From Stereocaulon alpinum (Eukaryota > Ascomycota > Lecanoromycetes > Lecanorales > Stereocaulaceae): a stretch of 64,000 bases of DNA. Location of the stretch: assembly GCA_018257865.1 (NCBI GenBank), contig JAEUBA010000018.1, positions 310,001-374,000 of the forward strand, read 5' to 3'. Of the stretch, positions 22,432 through 34,900 are shown piece by piece; position 1 is the first letter of the stretch, and every line of letters begins with the position of its first letter. The translations under genes and the position numbers were made by a program. A model generated the notes under the pieces. That model saw only the letters and a program-made list of their open reading frames with translations, did no database searches and was not told the origin of the DNA.

Positions 22432-25268
22432 ATGGATTTTACGCGCGTTACCTCACCGCCTTCTATTCGAGTACATGATCACAATGGCAACCACTCTCGG
22501 AGACCTTCCAGTAGTCGATCAACAGGGGGCTCCTTTTCCAGAACCCCTGGCCCAATGGCTATACCTAATACAAGACACGACGACCCGCCCCCTCCACTTC
22601 CTCCTCCGAGAATCATTCACGACATCACTAATGGGAGGGATCCTGGATGGGAATGGGGAAACAATCCTAGCGGCGGTTTTGGCAAAGGAGCAGGTTCTTC
22701 AATGGCCGGACCCAATTTCCCCAGGAGCTGGACGAAAAAGGCGGAATACAACGAGCAGGACGCTAGGTCACAGCGAGCGGAGTACAAGCGGAGAGAGAGT
22801 TCGACCACTACGATGAAATCGCCCATCGATACGGACAGAGGGTTTGATTTTGGCAGACGCCAGGACGAGGGATATTACAGTATGTCAGCATCAAGGCCGA
22901 GCGCTATGAGCCAGCAGTCAGTATATACGTTTTCTACGGGTCGTTCCTCCTGTTCCTTTTGTCAGTCAAGGATGGCAAGCTGCACGTTATTCCCCTATTG
23001 GTATTCAGCTTGCTAGTATCCAATTGTGGTCCGACAATATGGCACAAGCTCTGTCCAAGACAAGATTAGACAACTGCTAATGCTCAGATGAATTCAGGTT
23101 GCATGGCGAAAGACAATTACAACAGCGCAACCTAGAAAACTCGTCCCAAGCATACGACAACAAGTTACTCTCCAAGATTGGCAAGCCTAAAACACCGCCT
23201 CGTACATCGACATTGAGCAGTCTCCAAAGTTCGCCAACCTCGAGCCTCGCCTTCCATCCTCACTCAAATCAAGCAAGATCACTGTCTTTTCCAAATTCGA
23301 AAGATCCATACTCGAACAGCGCATATTCGGATAGTCCTCCGATCAAGAGAGAGCCGTTAGGGTACGACGAAAACGCGCGAGCAAGACCCATCTCTCCCAG
23401 CCTATTCTCCGCGGCAGCGAGCGCCAAAAATTTCATGGATTGGCGTAGTCCAAAGCCGGAGCGCGAGACCCCTTCTTCATTCGACCCTGAAGAGCATCCA
23501 CCCTATCCACAGCGGTTCCCGTCTTCGAGTAATGTATTGCGGCAGCAGAAGTCTCGCCGGTCTACAAGTGGCTCGCTACTTTCGAGTTATGATGAAGAAG
23601 TTGCGGGGAGCTCGCTCAAAAATACGGCTAATCACTTTAAGCGTGAAAATTACGAGCCTATCTTTTCGGAACCAGACTCGGCGGATCCTACTTTTCCCAT
23701 GGAAGAACCTTTGCGCAAACTCCATCTCGAGGACCGCTCGCCACAAAGTAATTATCCCGATTCCAGCATCTACTACCACTCCACTTCAAATCCTTCACTC
23801 CATAAGATGGGTTCACGGCCAGGCATGAAGCGCAAACCATCCAGGTCCCCACCTCCGCCTCCCGACCGGTCGCATGAAGCTAACGCCCAATTACTTGCTG
23901 CTGCGGCCATGCACCCGGACTATCAGCACAACACTTCACAACGGGTTTCACCAGGAGGCCGCTTTGGTCAGAGTCAAGGTTCCATTTCATCACAATCATC
24001 CTTTGGTGCTCGCAACAACTCATACGCGTCGTCTGCAGGACTCTCTGTTGGCGGGAGCAGCATGACCAGCTACGACCCACACTCCCCAGGTGGAATCTCA
24101 CCTTCCACTGAGCAACAACACTATCAACACAACGGTCAAGACTCCCCATATGTCAACTCACTTCCAATGAATCAAACCACGCGTAATACGCGCTCCCAAC
24201 AACAATACCCTCAAATCCCACTCGAAGATCCAGAAGTTGATCAAAAGCCAATAATTACCCCAAACCCACACAGACACACCATCCCAAACATGCAGTCACA
24301 AGCTTTGATTTGCCAGTGCTGTCCTAAAAAACCGAAGAAGTTCGATACGCCGGAGCAGTTGAGGTAAGCTCTCACAGCCTTGTCAATGTCAGCCTGTCTT
24401 CAAGCTAATGAAGTCTCGTCATTGCAGGCATCACGAATCAGAAAAGCAATACCAGTGCAACTACTGCAGTAATCGCTTCAAGAACAAGAACGAAGCCGAA
24501 CGCCATCAAAATTCCCTACATCTTCGCAAACACTCTTGGTCCTGTGCCACTCTCAACGGACAGTTCGCTGATGCTTTCTATCCAACAACCAGCATCCCAC
24601 CTGCTGAAAACAGCCCTGCCCAACCTCAACCTCCTACGAATGCTCTTGCAGATTTCGACACTTGCGGCTATTGCGGCGAACAATTTCCCAACGGAGTAGG
24701 TCTTGACTGGGACGAACGCTCTAGACATCTTGTCAACACCCACAAATTCGGAGAATGCAATCAATCGAAGAAGTTCTTCCGCGCAGACCATTTCCGGCAA
24801 CATCTGAAACACAGCCACGCGAGTACAAGTGGGAAATGGACGAACATGTTGGAGACCGCATGCATGAAAGATGAACCCAACCCCGAACCTCAAGACAGCA
24901 GCAACAATAAGAGTATGTCATCTCAAGGCGCACCCGTGGCGAACATGGGTATGGGTCAGCCCAATATGGGACAAGCAAACATGGCCCAGACGCTCATGGG
25001 ACAAGCGAATATGGGGCAAGCAAACATGGGACAGAACATGGCTCAAGCCAGTATGGGCCAGGCGAATCAAAACCAGGCTATAGGCCAAGCGCAAATGGCG
25101 CAGATGGCTGCACAAATGGACATGAGCAACATAGATCCCAGCATCGGCTTGCAAACAATGGGCAACATGGCTCCGATGGGAAACATGGGCAGCATGGCAC
25201 CTCCTGGCCGTGGTATGGGCATGCAGGGAGGTCATGACCGGATCGACGAGATGCCCTCAGATATGTGA
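22432..25268 (+). CDS. C2H2-type zinc-finger protein (874 aa, three exons)
   Basis: Exons run 22432-22939, 23088-24363 and 24428-25268. The N-terminal 575 residues are Ser/Pro/Gln/Asn-rich and look disordered, with a basic KRKPSRSPPPPP patch near residue 415. Zinc fingers occupy about residues 576-760. A first CxxC lies in ICQCCPKKPKKF. A canonical finger follows (C-x2-C-x12-H-x4-H, from CNYCSNRF). A CGYCGEQF finger with HLVNTH and a last finger ending FRQHLKHSH complete the set. The C-terminus is Met/Gln/Gly/Asn-rich repeat. This is the layout of a fungal DNA-binding regulator, probably nuclear; target and pathway are unknown. The first donor (GTCGTT) is weak; I chose it because it gives phase agreement and a smooth junction (STDEFRLHGERQ). 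Confidence 0.8.
24935..25115 (+). repeat. Degenerate Met-Gly-Gln repeat tract in the zinc-finger gene
   Basis: Codons here form a run of 5-7-residue units of the MGQAN or MAQ type (about ten units) in the C-terminal tail. The units are variable in length and sequence at DNA level, so this is an old rather than a freshly expanded repeat. A prion-like or protein-interaction tail is an inference from composition. Confidence 0.75.
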
Positions 25269-26719
25269 ACCTCGTTATCCCTCAATGCACGCGCTGGAGG
25301 CGCATGTGTTGCGAACTCCTCTGGGTTCTTTCCACTGGAACACTCTTCGACCACCTGGAATGACGTTGAAGAAAAGTCGTCCGCCGGTCGGGTAGGGCTT
25401 GATTGAGCGGTCTTATAGGGCTGTTTTTCGTCCTTGTAAGGCTCATTTGTAGGGCTTGCGTTCATAAGGCTGGTATTGGTGTTCCGTTCGTTACGTTTCA
25501 TATACCTTTGAAGACATTCACCTCCTCTACACTTCTCGTGTTGCACATTCTTCTTCTCATCCTTCCTCTAAAAGCTATTATGCATGGGCTCTTCTGAACA
25601 AGGGAGGAGTCTGGGATAGGCATGCCATGGCTTGCTGTCCTCGGACAGCTTTTCGTGTATCCATGATGACTGATGACTGGCATATTTCGTTCTTTCGGGC
25701 GGGATTCATTGTGGTGGATTGCTGCTAGCAGCTCCCTCGCAGATACTAGGTAGCTCATTGGGCTTAGAGAGTATCAAGACTATTGAGGCTTCACCAATCC
25801 TAACCCCCCCTTAAAATTCCTTCCTGCCAGAAAAGTAAGGCTACCAAAATACCCACCGCCTGCCATATCCTCACACAACCTCCCCCTAACTCCCCCAAAC
25901 CAAATCAACACCCAAAAAAACCCCCCAGCTCTAAACGTTGCCAACGCCCAGCCTCCCCTCGGCCCTCCCCCCCTCGGCCGAACGTGAAAACGTTTCCCAC
26001 ACCGAGCCACGCCATCCTCGATCCAAGACTCGTGGCTTCCCACTAACTTAAAACCCACTGCGCCTAACTAACTCAATCCTTTTTACCTCTCCGAAGCCTT
26101 CTTCCATCCGCCCAGATTTTAGGCCTGAGAGTTTCGGGCTAGGGGTAATTTTTTTCTTGGTACGTAGTTACAGTGGACCTTGGCGACGCGATATATTCCT
26201 TGAGATGAGGTGGTGCTGGTTCGGCTTGGGTGGAGGGAGTGGGGAGTTCGAATTGATTGGATTGGATTGGATTGGATAGTCTGGACATCTTGTATGGGAC
26301 GGGGGGAGTGCTGGGTTTTTGGTGTATGGGTGGTAGTGAATGATGGTATTTAGGACTTTGCGCCGAAGTTGTGGATTGGTTTTGTGGGGAGGAGTTTGTG
26401 TTGTGTGTGGGGTTTTTGGCGGGTTAGGTTTATGTTGTGGGTTTGGGATGGGGGGTTGGGGGGTTTGGAACAGAGGATCTAGGTAGGGGTGTGTTGATTT
26501 GGTGATTGGGTAGGAGGGGGTATGGGGAGGATGGAAGAATGGAAGACGGTGAGTAGGGGGAGGGGAAGGGGAAGGGGAAGGGGAAGGATTAGTTGGATGG
26601 GATTGTGGGGTTTGAGGTGTCGAGGATCAAGATCAAGATCAATAGTTGCTAGAAGCGTGATGCTCTATTGGGTATCTCTCATGCTGCTATGCTATGCTCT
26701 GGTCCATTGAGGGTCCTAT
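25269..26719. other. Convergent intergenic spacer with strand-biased, G-rich simple sequence
   Basis: The spacer separates the 3' ends of the zinc-finger gene and NDC1. From about 25800 to 26050 the plus strand is strikingly C-rich, and from about 26110 to 26600 it is strikingly G/T-rich. It contains a short ATTGG pentanucleotide repeat (26256-26275), a four-run guanine tract (26439-26463) and a GGGGAA repeat (26556-26585). Open frames across it are composition artefacts. No gene is supported. Confidence 0.6.
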
Positions 26720-28825
26720 TTATGCACTATCATCCATTCCAGCAACTTGTCTCGCAGTCCTGATTTCTCCTTCTCCCAAGCCAAGTTCAGTAGCATACAT
26801 CCCGAATGCCTCTATCATATTCCTCAGCCCAGTCTTCAACGAGCTTACGATAAGATCCACCTCCTCCACTTTCCGATCTGCTTCCGAGAAATCCACGTCC
26901 GTCCAGTGAGCTGGCAGACTACTTACGAAGCCTTCTATGGATGATGTGGTGCTGACGTATGCTCGGATCAGTAGTGGGAGGTCCTTGGCTACTTTTCCGT
27001 AGTTGTCTTCTTTCAGACTTGCTACGGCCAGTATATTCAGTGTTTTTATGGAGTTGACGATGGAGTTGAGCTCGCTGTGTGGGGTGCCTAGCACAACGGT
27101 GCAGACTCTTCGTCTGAACAGCTTTCGGAATGGGTAGCCGGCTGGTGTGCGTAAGAACCGCATTAAGTAGTCATTAAAGTGAGCAAGTAGACCGCTGCTG
27201 CTGAGGGTTTCCTGTTGGCCTTGCGTCAGGAGTTTCTGACGCGCGACACCTATGTACTTCTGGCCTTCTGCTCGCTGGTTTTCGAGGAACTTCAGAGGCT
27301 TTGCGGGCTGGGGCGATTGCCCGTAAGATTTGGCGATGGTGCCAACGCTCGATTCGATCTTTTCTCGTCGAGTAGATGGGGGAGGAGGATTGGTGAAGAT
27401 ATTCGCCTGTCTGAGTGGTGCTGCGAGGTGAGGTAGTGTTTCGATAGTGACTGGCTGTTGTGGAGGTGCGGCTGAAGTGGAAGGATTCTGAAATGCCCTG
27501 ATACGATTGCTGACACTGAGAACGTTGCCCAGACAGAGCGTCATCACCTGATTCCACATTGAGCCTGAGGGGCGGTCAATGTCTGAGAACATGGCTTTGC
27601 GTCGCGCGTCGTAACGTTGACAAATAATGAGGAGCTCCCACAGCGCAAAGGTCTAACAAATATTAGTGCTTGGTTCTTTGCAACAGTAGTGTAACATACC
27701 CTCATGACCTCTTTCTTCCCCTTAAGTCCATTCAACAGGCTTCCGTTGGGGTCTTTCGAATGGCTCGTGAAAGGTTGCTCCTTTTTTAGAGGTTCTTGCG
27801 CAACATAAGCTCCAAACAATGCATTCGCGAATTCCCACAGCGTGACGAGAAGAAGGCCAGACGTTAGAGAGCGAACAATGAGCGATATGTGGTAAGGAGG
27901 TATGTACGATAGCTGGGAAGCTGGAAGTTCCCAGAGTAGCGTAGCGAAATAAAGCGAACAACTCCAAGCCGTCCTGCGTATAAAGAGTGCGTATATCATA
28001 GGTCCGAAAATGCTCATGCAGACAGACCGCAACGCTATGTTCTGCGCGAGCAGTGGTAAAGAAGCTCTCACTTTCGAAAGCGGATCTTCTTTCTTTTGAG
28101 GTAGTTCTGTGCTTGATTCGAGCTTTGAATTCGTACGGGGTACGGTGATTCCGTCGTAATTTAAGTAAAGGTGGACTCCGGACTGGAGGACGGCAAGCAT
28201 GAAGAACACACTCCGGAGGTATATGGGTCTCTCATTGAGTCTTTTGCGTTCCCATGCCCTAAGCAACCATCAGCCACGTATTTTGACAATGGCATCGTAA
28301 AGTCTTGCACTCACTTCCCCTCGGAGATCCAGCCCAGGTTTGCCGACGCCGGCGCCGACCACACGTAGACCTCGCTGAACCACCATGCTGAAAAGAAGTA
28401 CCATGCCAGAGTCTGTGGTGTGTTTAGGCGGAAGAGTGATTTTGTCAAAGTCTCTGCTGGCGAGGCCGTTGTTCGAGCCCCTGTTGCTCTGGGTGAGAAG
28501 TGTGCCAGTACCCGAGTGAAGGATGGGCTTTACCTATATGTAATTGCGCCACCCGTAGCACGAAGACTGAAAGAGCGGATATGAAGAGTAGAAGTGTTCT
28601 TATGCCTGTTGGGCCTATTGGAAACCATGACCAGAAAACTTCCAGCAGGTCAGTCGCTTTATCTCATGGGGCATTCAAGGCATGCGGCTTACAGGAAGAC
28701 TTTTCTCCGATCAAGACTGCCTCAATATAGCAGAGAATTAGTATGACAATGGCTGCTCCAGTAAATCTTCTGTGGAGGGCAGGCGTGAGGAGTTGCTTGT
28801 AAGAAGAACCTCGTGGCGTAGACAT
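26720..28825 (-). CDS. NDC1: Nucleoporin Ndc1 (633 aa, five exons)
   Basis: Exons run 28825-28693, 28638-28534, 28486-28315, 28258-27700 and 27652-26720, with four introns of 47-56 nt; the spliced frame is 634 codons. The N-terminal half has about six hydrophobic segments (for example AAIVILILCYIEAVLI, LLLFISALSVFVL and TLAWYFFSAWWFSEVYVW), matching the six-helix membrane domain of Ndc1. The C-terminal half is soluble, with the conserved WNQVMTLCLGNV and the long helical tail. Ndc1 anchors nuclear pore complexes and spindle pole bodies in the nuclear envelope. The third exon uses a GAG acceptor two bases downstream of a CAG, chosen because only it keeps frame. The start is the first ATG and gives a short cytosolic basic N-terminus. 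Confidence 0.88.
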
Positions 28826-29480
28826 TGCTGCAAGTGATAGGACGCTCTTTTAGCTAGCTGCGGCAATGCTCGTCATGTTCAACGAGTCTCCATTGCACTT
28901 CGGTGGAAGTTGCAACACTCCGTAGAGCCTGAGCGACTTCGAAACACGCGCTGTCAACAAATGTTTTCGATAGGGCTAGGGCTGTAGCAGGCCTTTCCCA
29001 AATAGGTCATAGTAACCTGAAGCGAGCTTCCCCAGCATTCGCCGCTTGCCAACTACCCGTTCGTGCCGTTGTGATTAAATATTGCTATATCTGAACATCT
29101 AGAATTCAATCCCGTCAATACACAGAGTTGAAAAGTTTGCTAGTAGGTACCGCGTTTCTCACAACACTCCCTTAGAATTGCGCTCAATCTGTATGGAGGG
29201 GCGAAAGTTCTTTTCGGATGCAGCTACGGCAGCTAGGATAGCGCCCCAAAAGCTTCAGTTCAAGGTCTCCTAGATTCGATACAGGGGCACGCATGAAGCA
29301 TCCCCACCATCAGAAAGATTCTGGCCCAAGATCTTTCAAACTATTTAGGGGTTCTCTACAAGCGTCGCATGCCCCAGGTCACGTCAATGATGGAGAGAGC
29401 AACATTCACATAGCACTTCAATTGAACACAGCGTGTCCTACCACCTGTCTTCCTTTCTTTTTTGGAGGCCTACTAGCAAC
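28826..29480. other. Divergent intergenic region
   Basis: The region holds the presumptive promoters of NDC1 (minus) and the GT34 gene (plus). Nothing else is supportable; a frame of 64 codons at 29293-29487 has no recognisable features. Confidence 0.5.
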
Positions 29481-31433
29481 ATGCTGACTTCGGCGCCGAG
29501 ACATCTGGCCCTTGTGACTTTCTTTACTGTTTGTGTAATACTCTACTTCTTAATAGGTCCCTCACAACGGCTCCATACAGTCCAGTCGACGCAGGAAGTG
29601 GGCCATAAGTACTCTCATTCCCCCGACCATCCCGACTACCCTTCAATACCGGACTCTAGCCCTAAGCTCCCTGATATCGCCTCCCACGACCATAATGACC
29701 ATGCAATAAACTTGGATTCGAGTACTGAGCTCCCTGATGGTCCCGGCCATGACCATCCCGACCATGGCTCGACACCGGACTCTAGCCCTGAAACCCCTAA
29801 TATCGCCACGCACGACCATCATGACCATGCCTCAAATCCAGACTCCATTCCTGGGCTCCCTGATGCTCCCGCCCACGATCACGGCGACCATACATCAAAT
29901 CTACCGGGTAGCCCCGAGCTTCCTGATTTCGCCCACCATCACCACTCCATTGTACCCACCAAAGCACCTGTACCGCCACCCCCAGGCCCACCATTTACTG
30001 CTGACGACAAAGAGTCGACAGAGAGCACACTCTCCGCAAATGAAGCGCCTGATAAGGTTGATCTCGCCTCTACGGAGAAAGAGATCTCCGCCGCCGCGCT
30101 CGGAAAACCCTCCCACGAGGCTCCCGACGCAACCGATCTCGAGCCTAAGGAGAGGAGCATTTCCTCGCTTCCGCTTGGCAGAACCTCGAAGATCCACCAA
30201 GTGACATTGATATCTGATGGTGAAGGACCAGAGCACAATATGTACGAACGAGCCCTGAAGGGACATCTCGCATACGGTGAGCGATTCGGCTATGAGACAC
30301 ACGTTCTCCGCGAAGATGTAGTGGGCGCTGTTAAAGATCGCAAGGATGACAATGGTCGCTGGCAAGCAGACATGTTCAGAAAGCCGCTTGACGTATTGTC
30401 TCTCTTGACTAACGAGTTGGCAAAGCCAGTGGGAGGACGAGCTGAATGGATCGCGTAAGTGAACATACTCTTACAGCGTTTCGACTTTGTTTTAGTCTCG
30501 GTCACCAACCCACCGGTTGGGACCGTCATCTTATAATTTCAAGACTAACAAACCAATAGCTGGGTTGACGCCGACACCATCATCCTCAACCCTAACATTC
30601 CATTCGATGCGTTCCTGCCCCCAACCTCTGACACCATCTTTGAAGATATCCACTTCGTCGGCAGCCAAGACGGATCAGGCTTCAACTGCGGCGTTTTCTT
30701 CATGCGTGTCCACGAATGGAGCGCCAACTTGCTAACCGACGTCTCAGCTCTTCCGCGCCTGCACCCAGACATGCACCACTCTGCCAACCCAGATCAAGAC
30801 GCCTTGAAATATCTTGTCCAGCAAGATGATAGGCAGGACAACGTCGTATATGAGCCTCAGCATTGGTTCAACAGTTACCCTTCTGCCGGGGCAAATGATA
30901 CCAAAGTCACACCAGGAGATCTGTTAGTTCATATTGCTGGGATATACGGAGAAAGTAGGCCTCGAGTTATGGGCGAATGGTTAGAGAAGGCGGAAAAGGA
31001 GACAGATACATACGCTGTTCCTTTCGAAAAAACAAACATAATGGACGAAGTTGGGGATTTCTGGACTGGATGGAAGGAGGCGAAGACGTTATTGCTGGAA
31101 ATGGAGCTTGAATTGAATAACGAAAATACGACGACCAAGTATCAGGCTTACCAGAAGCTGCAGACCGCTATAAGGATGTACCCTTGTGAAAAGAAGAGGA
31201 TCGGGGAAGTAATGCGCGAGGCGAAGACGGCTATGGGCAACGACACACTATCGGAGGAAAAGGAGATGGTCCACTCCCAAGACGAAAAGAAGGTCAACGT
31301 CAAAAATACAGGAAAGGCCTTCCCCATAATACATCAACACAACGGTGTCAACATCCAAGAGGTGGAGATCCCCGCCGCGTCAGAGCCAGAGAATGTACCT
31401 ATCCAAGGGAGGGAGCAAGATCAATCCTCATGA
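29481..31433 (+). CDS. GT34-family Golgi mannosyl/galactosyltransferase (615 aa, two exons)
   Basis: Exons run 29481-30454 and 30560-31433, with a 105-nt intron (GTAAGT donor). The N-terminus is a type II signal anchor (LALVTFFTVCVILYFLIG, residues 9-26). A 200-residue stem follows, unusually rich in His, Asp and Pro. The catalytic domain starts about residue 235 with VTLISDGEG. The intron falls at the DxD site: the joined sequence reads WVDADTIILNPN at about residues 326-337, the metal/nucleotide-sugar-binding motif of the GMA12/MNN10 family. Later HFVGSQDGSGFNCGVFFMRV and LLVHIAGI are typical family blocks. Such enzymes add mannose or galactose to N-glycan outer chains in the Golgi. Acceptor specificity cannot be told. 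The acidic 150-residue C-terminus is longer than usual. Confidence 0.88.
29625..29945 (+). repeat. Imperfect His/Asp/Pro-rich repeats of about 24 codons in the GT34 stem
   Basis: Four to five diverged units alternate a histidine cluster (HDHNDH, HDHPDH, HDHHDH, HDHGDH) with a linker of the type PDSSPxLPD. At DNA level the units share the words gaccat and actctagccctga, so they arose by tandem duplication. They lie between the membrane anchor and the catalytic domain, in the Golgi lumen. Confidence 0.85.
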
Positions 31434-31993
31434 ACGGAGAAGATCGATGCCTCAGAGACGGCGGGGCAGGAAGGGACGCTTCCGGCTTGGGAGCGCAAAT
31501 AGTGACTGTTTAGTGAGAGATGTTTTGAGTAGGAAATGTAATTAATACTACTATATACATGATGCTTAACAAACACTTTCGGCCCCCATGGCTTCTTGAA
31601 TGCCAATCCCATCCCACCAAGCCGTGAAGATTGTATATATATTACGCAGCGTAGCAAGGTAGCTGGAGACGTGTCAAGCGTAGAGGCATTTAAGCACGGT
31701 AATTTGTCAAGGAAGATTGTTTTCCTAGATAGAGAAAGTAACGGCGGAGAGAATATACCGTGCATCACGCTGAGGTATGGGTAATGTGCTCCTTTTTCCA
31801 CTTTTGAATTGCAATTGCTCTACGCATAAAGTATCTCGTAATCTACACTCTAACCATCAAGAAAAGTAGCCAGCATTAAAAAATCATAAAAGCAACTCGC
31901 CCGCATGAAAATGATTACCCGAATGTATCCCTTCCCTTCCAAACCTCAACCTTCATGTATCACTTCTGACCAAAAGACAATAAATCTCAAAAC
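31434..31993. other. Convergent 3' spacer
   Basis: The spacer lies between the GT34 gene and the sacsin-BTB gene. It probably contains both 3' untranslated regions; no gene seen. Confidence 0.5.
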
Positions 31994-34900
31994 TCACGCA
32001 CTCAACGCCCCCACAGCCTCGACCAAAGATCTATTAGCCGTAATAAAATCCTCACAATGCCTCCTCAACCTCAGCGCCCTCGCATGATCCGCACACTCCC
32101 TCACCTCCACCACATTATCCACCCGCACATAAACCTCCGCGTTCGCAGCCTTGAGCAAGAAATCCTCAACCGTGGTATGCAGCCGCGTAAGGAGCCACAT
32201 ATTTGAGCCAACGAGTAGATCCAGCAGTTCGTCCAGCACGTCTGCGATTTCGTCGTTGTCTTTTGGGTCTTTGAGCTGGGGACCGATGTATTCTCCCGTA
32301 TAGGCGAAGTCGATCATGGTGGATAGTGTGTTGTATGTGATATCCTCGACAAGCACAGTTTCTCCTTGCTCTGATAGACGGCCCCATTCGCCCGAGAACT
32401 TGGCTTTGCAATATTCGGATACGGCGACTAGGAAGATTTTGTGTGCGGATTTCTCGATGCCTTCTGCTTTAAATGTCACGTCGGTCAGCTGGCCTTGGTC
32501 GCGTAGTTTTATGATCTTGGTCATGGATTCGGACATTGGGAAGCCTTTGTTCGAGGATGATGCATTGTTTACTGGAGCGGGAGGTTGTACGACTGATTGG
32601 CATCCTAGTGCTGTTAGAAGCCTCTCGTAAGGGACGAGGAACTTCTGGACGCGTCTGATGGGTAGAGGATCCACTGGAGTTCCTAAGTTAGCAAACCAGG
32701 ACTGTGAGATGAGGACACGTTCACTTACACGGCGAGTTTAGACACAAAAGCTTTGCTGTTGTCAGACTGGATTCCACATCAGGCTTGTGAACCACGTCAA
32801 TCTGGGTAGTATCCATATTGAAGAAGATCCTGGCTTCGCTGATGCTGGGGATATTCTTGCTAGATGGGTCATTCTGGAGGCGGTCATAGCACGCTTGGAC
32901 GTCCTTCAGGTATTCTTGAAGGTCATACTGGCTGACATCTTTGCAAAGGCCGGTCAAGAATTGGAGGTGTTTGAAGACCGTTGCAATGGGCGGAGAGCCA
33001 GCACCTGGAAGCTTTTCAAATACGCCAGCAGCTGGAGGATTCCTCAAATATTTGACTTGACTCCAAGACACACGTAGGTGGGCAATGGTAACCGTGTCCT
33101 TGAGAGCACAATGGGAATGCTCTTGGGCAATCTCCCGCATTCGATATCTACGATATGCCGGTTGATCATCCTGACTTCCTTTGACCTCAAACATTCGAAC
33201 TCTTGAGATCTGATTCCAGTAGGATGCTGGCCAGTTATCGAAGTCTTGACGATCATATTGCAGGTAGGCAGATACAGTCTCAGCATCTCGGTTGAAAGCG
33301 CCATTCGGTGCGCTGGGCGGCCATTGCCGATCAATGGCCAGCGCACATTGAACGTAGTCGTCCTTCCCTATAAGTCCGCCTAGTGGTGGCGAACGGAGGC
33401 CTGCTCTGAGCCAGTGATGTTTGAGATTTTGAAAGTCTGGGTGTAGGAAGCGCACTGACTCTTCTCCCCTGAACGCCGCTTGAAAGATCAAATCATCGTG
33501 GTTGTAAAGACTGTTTGCTTGACACAATTGGCCTGTACCATTTGGTGCAACATTACCAGACAGTATAATTTTGCTTATCGCAAGATATTTGATGAGTATC
33601 AGGAATTGTTCCACTTCGGAACGGGACACAATCTGCCTGGGTAGGTCTTTATTGATGCGTTGCCAGAATGATCCGGCATTCATTAGTGGCACTTTCAACT
33701 TTACTAGCCATTCTTCCTCTACCTTTACCACTCCTGGATCTACAAATCTTTCCAGGTCTTTTGCCCAGGGCATGAACATTGTCGAGTGCTTGCAAAACCA
33801 GGAGTCTTCCGCGGCAACGTGCTGTGGAATATGGGAAAGGTCTGAACGCTGGAAGCAAGGCCATATCGGCAGAGTTTGCAGCATGATTTTGTCCGCGACA
33901 AGCTTAGGCGCTGGGCTCTTTTTCGTATACTTCGCCACGAGTTTTCGAAGAGTCTCTTTTGCTTCGGCAGACAATGCTTCTTTCAGGATGGTCTTGATCG
34001 CAACACCTTGCTGTTTCCCATTTATCCGGAGAGCTTGAAGAAAGCGTTGAAATGACGCGGCCTCCGAGAGGTCAGATTCAGGTTCCACGAGTAGAGATGG
34101 CAAGCAACTTGGATCTAGGCACTTCAATCCCGGGATCATTGCACACAAATCCTGCTGATCTTTTGGGTTCGGACCAACAATACAGGCCTTGGTACCAAAC
34201 TCACGTGGCGTAAGATATTGCCATTTCTCATTGGCGCGGTATCTGTAGACGGGTTGGTCCAGTATGTTCGCCTTTGACAACAAGCTGTCGACCGTGAGAG
34301 GCGGCGAACCAAATGGCGCACCTGCTTCAATCCTCAATTCCTTGAACTTGATGTTAGTATAATTCCAAAGCATCGGCATCCATCTGTCTCGGTAGTCGGA
34401 GGAAATTTTGAGAGCGGACGGCGAGTCTGGATGCGCTAATAGTGATCCCAGATCATCGATCTTTAGCTCGCGGACATTGAGCGGAGTCTCAATGAGCTCT
34501 GTGATGGGATTTCTCCTCACAGACCAGTTGTCTGTCTCCAGATTGATAGCTGAGCTCGAGAATATCTCTGTGTTTACCATGAAGTCGGAAGCGAAACCAA
34601 AGAGCTTTTGCTCTTTTCTTGTTGCTATCAGGTTACATTGTGAATCAGATTGGGGCTCCCAGGTCAGAAGACCTAATGGAGCGTCAAGTGACGGTCTTGG
34701 AATCACTCTACATCCGTGCAATTTCTTAAGAGGCGTCAAATCATCTCCGAGGGGTAGCGGTATGAGTATGTCGAGGAGCGCCGCCAGTATCTCTTGTTTG
34801 TCCACTTCTCTATGAACATGAGAGAGGAAGGTTTCCAGATAAGTACAATTCGCTTCGTGGTGAAATAACTCAGCAAGGCGGTCTGAATCCAATTGGACGA

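Noticed and set aside
25780..26058. 92-codon minus-strand frame rich in Gly and Arg
   Set aside because: Produced by the C-rich composition of the convergent spacer; no family resemblance.
32673..32730. BTB domain as a separate gene after the sacsin frame stops at 32721
   Set aside because: A strong GTAAGT donor at 32728 and a CTAAC...CTCCAG acceptor join the two in frame, and a separate gene would leave almost no room for a promoter. Kept as one gene, pending transcripts.
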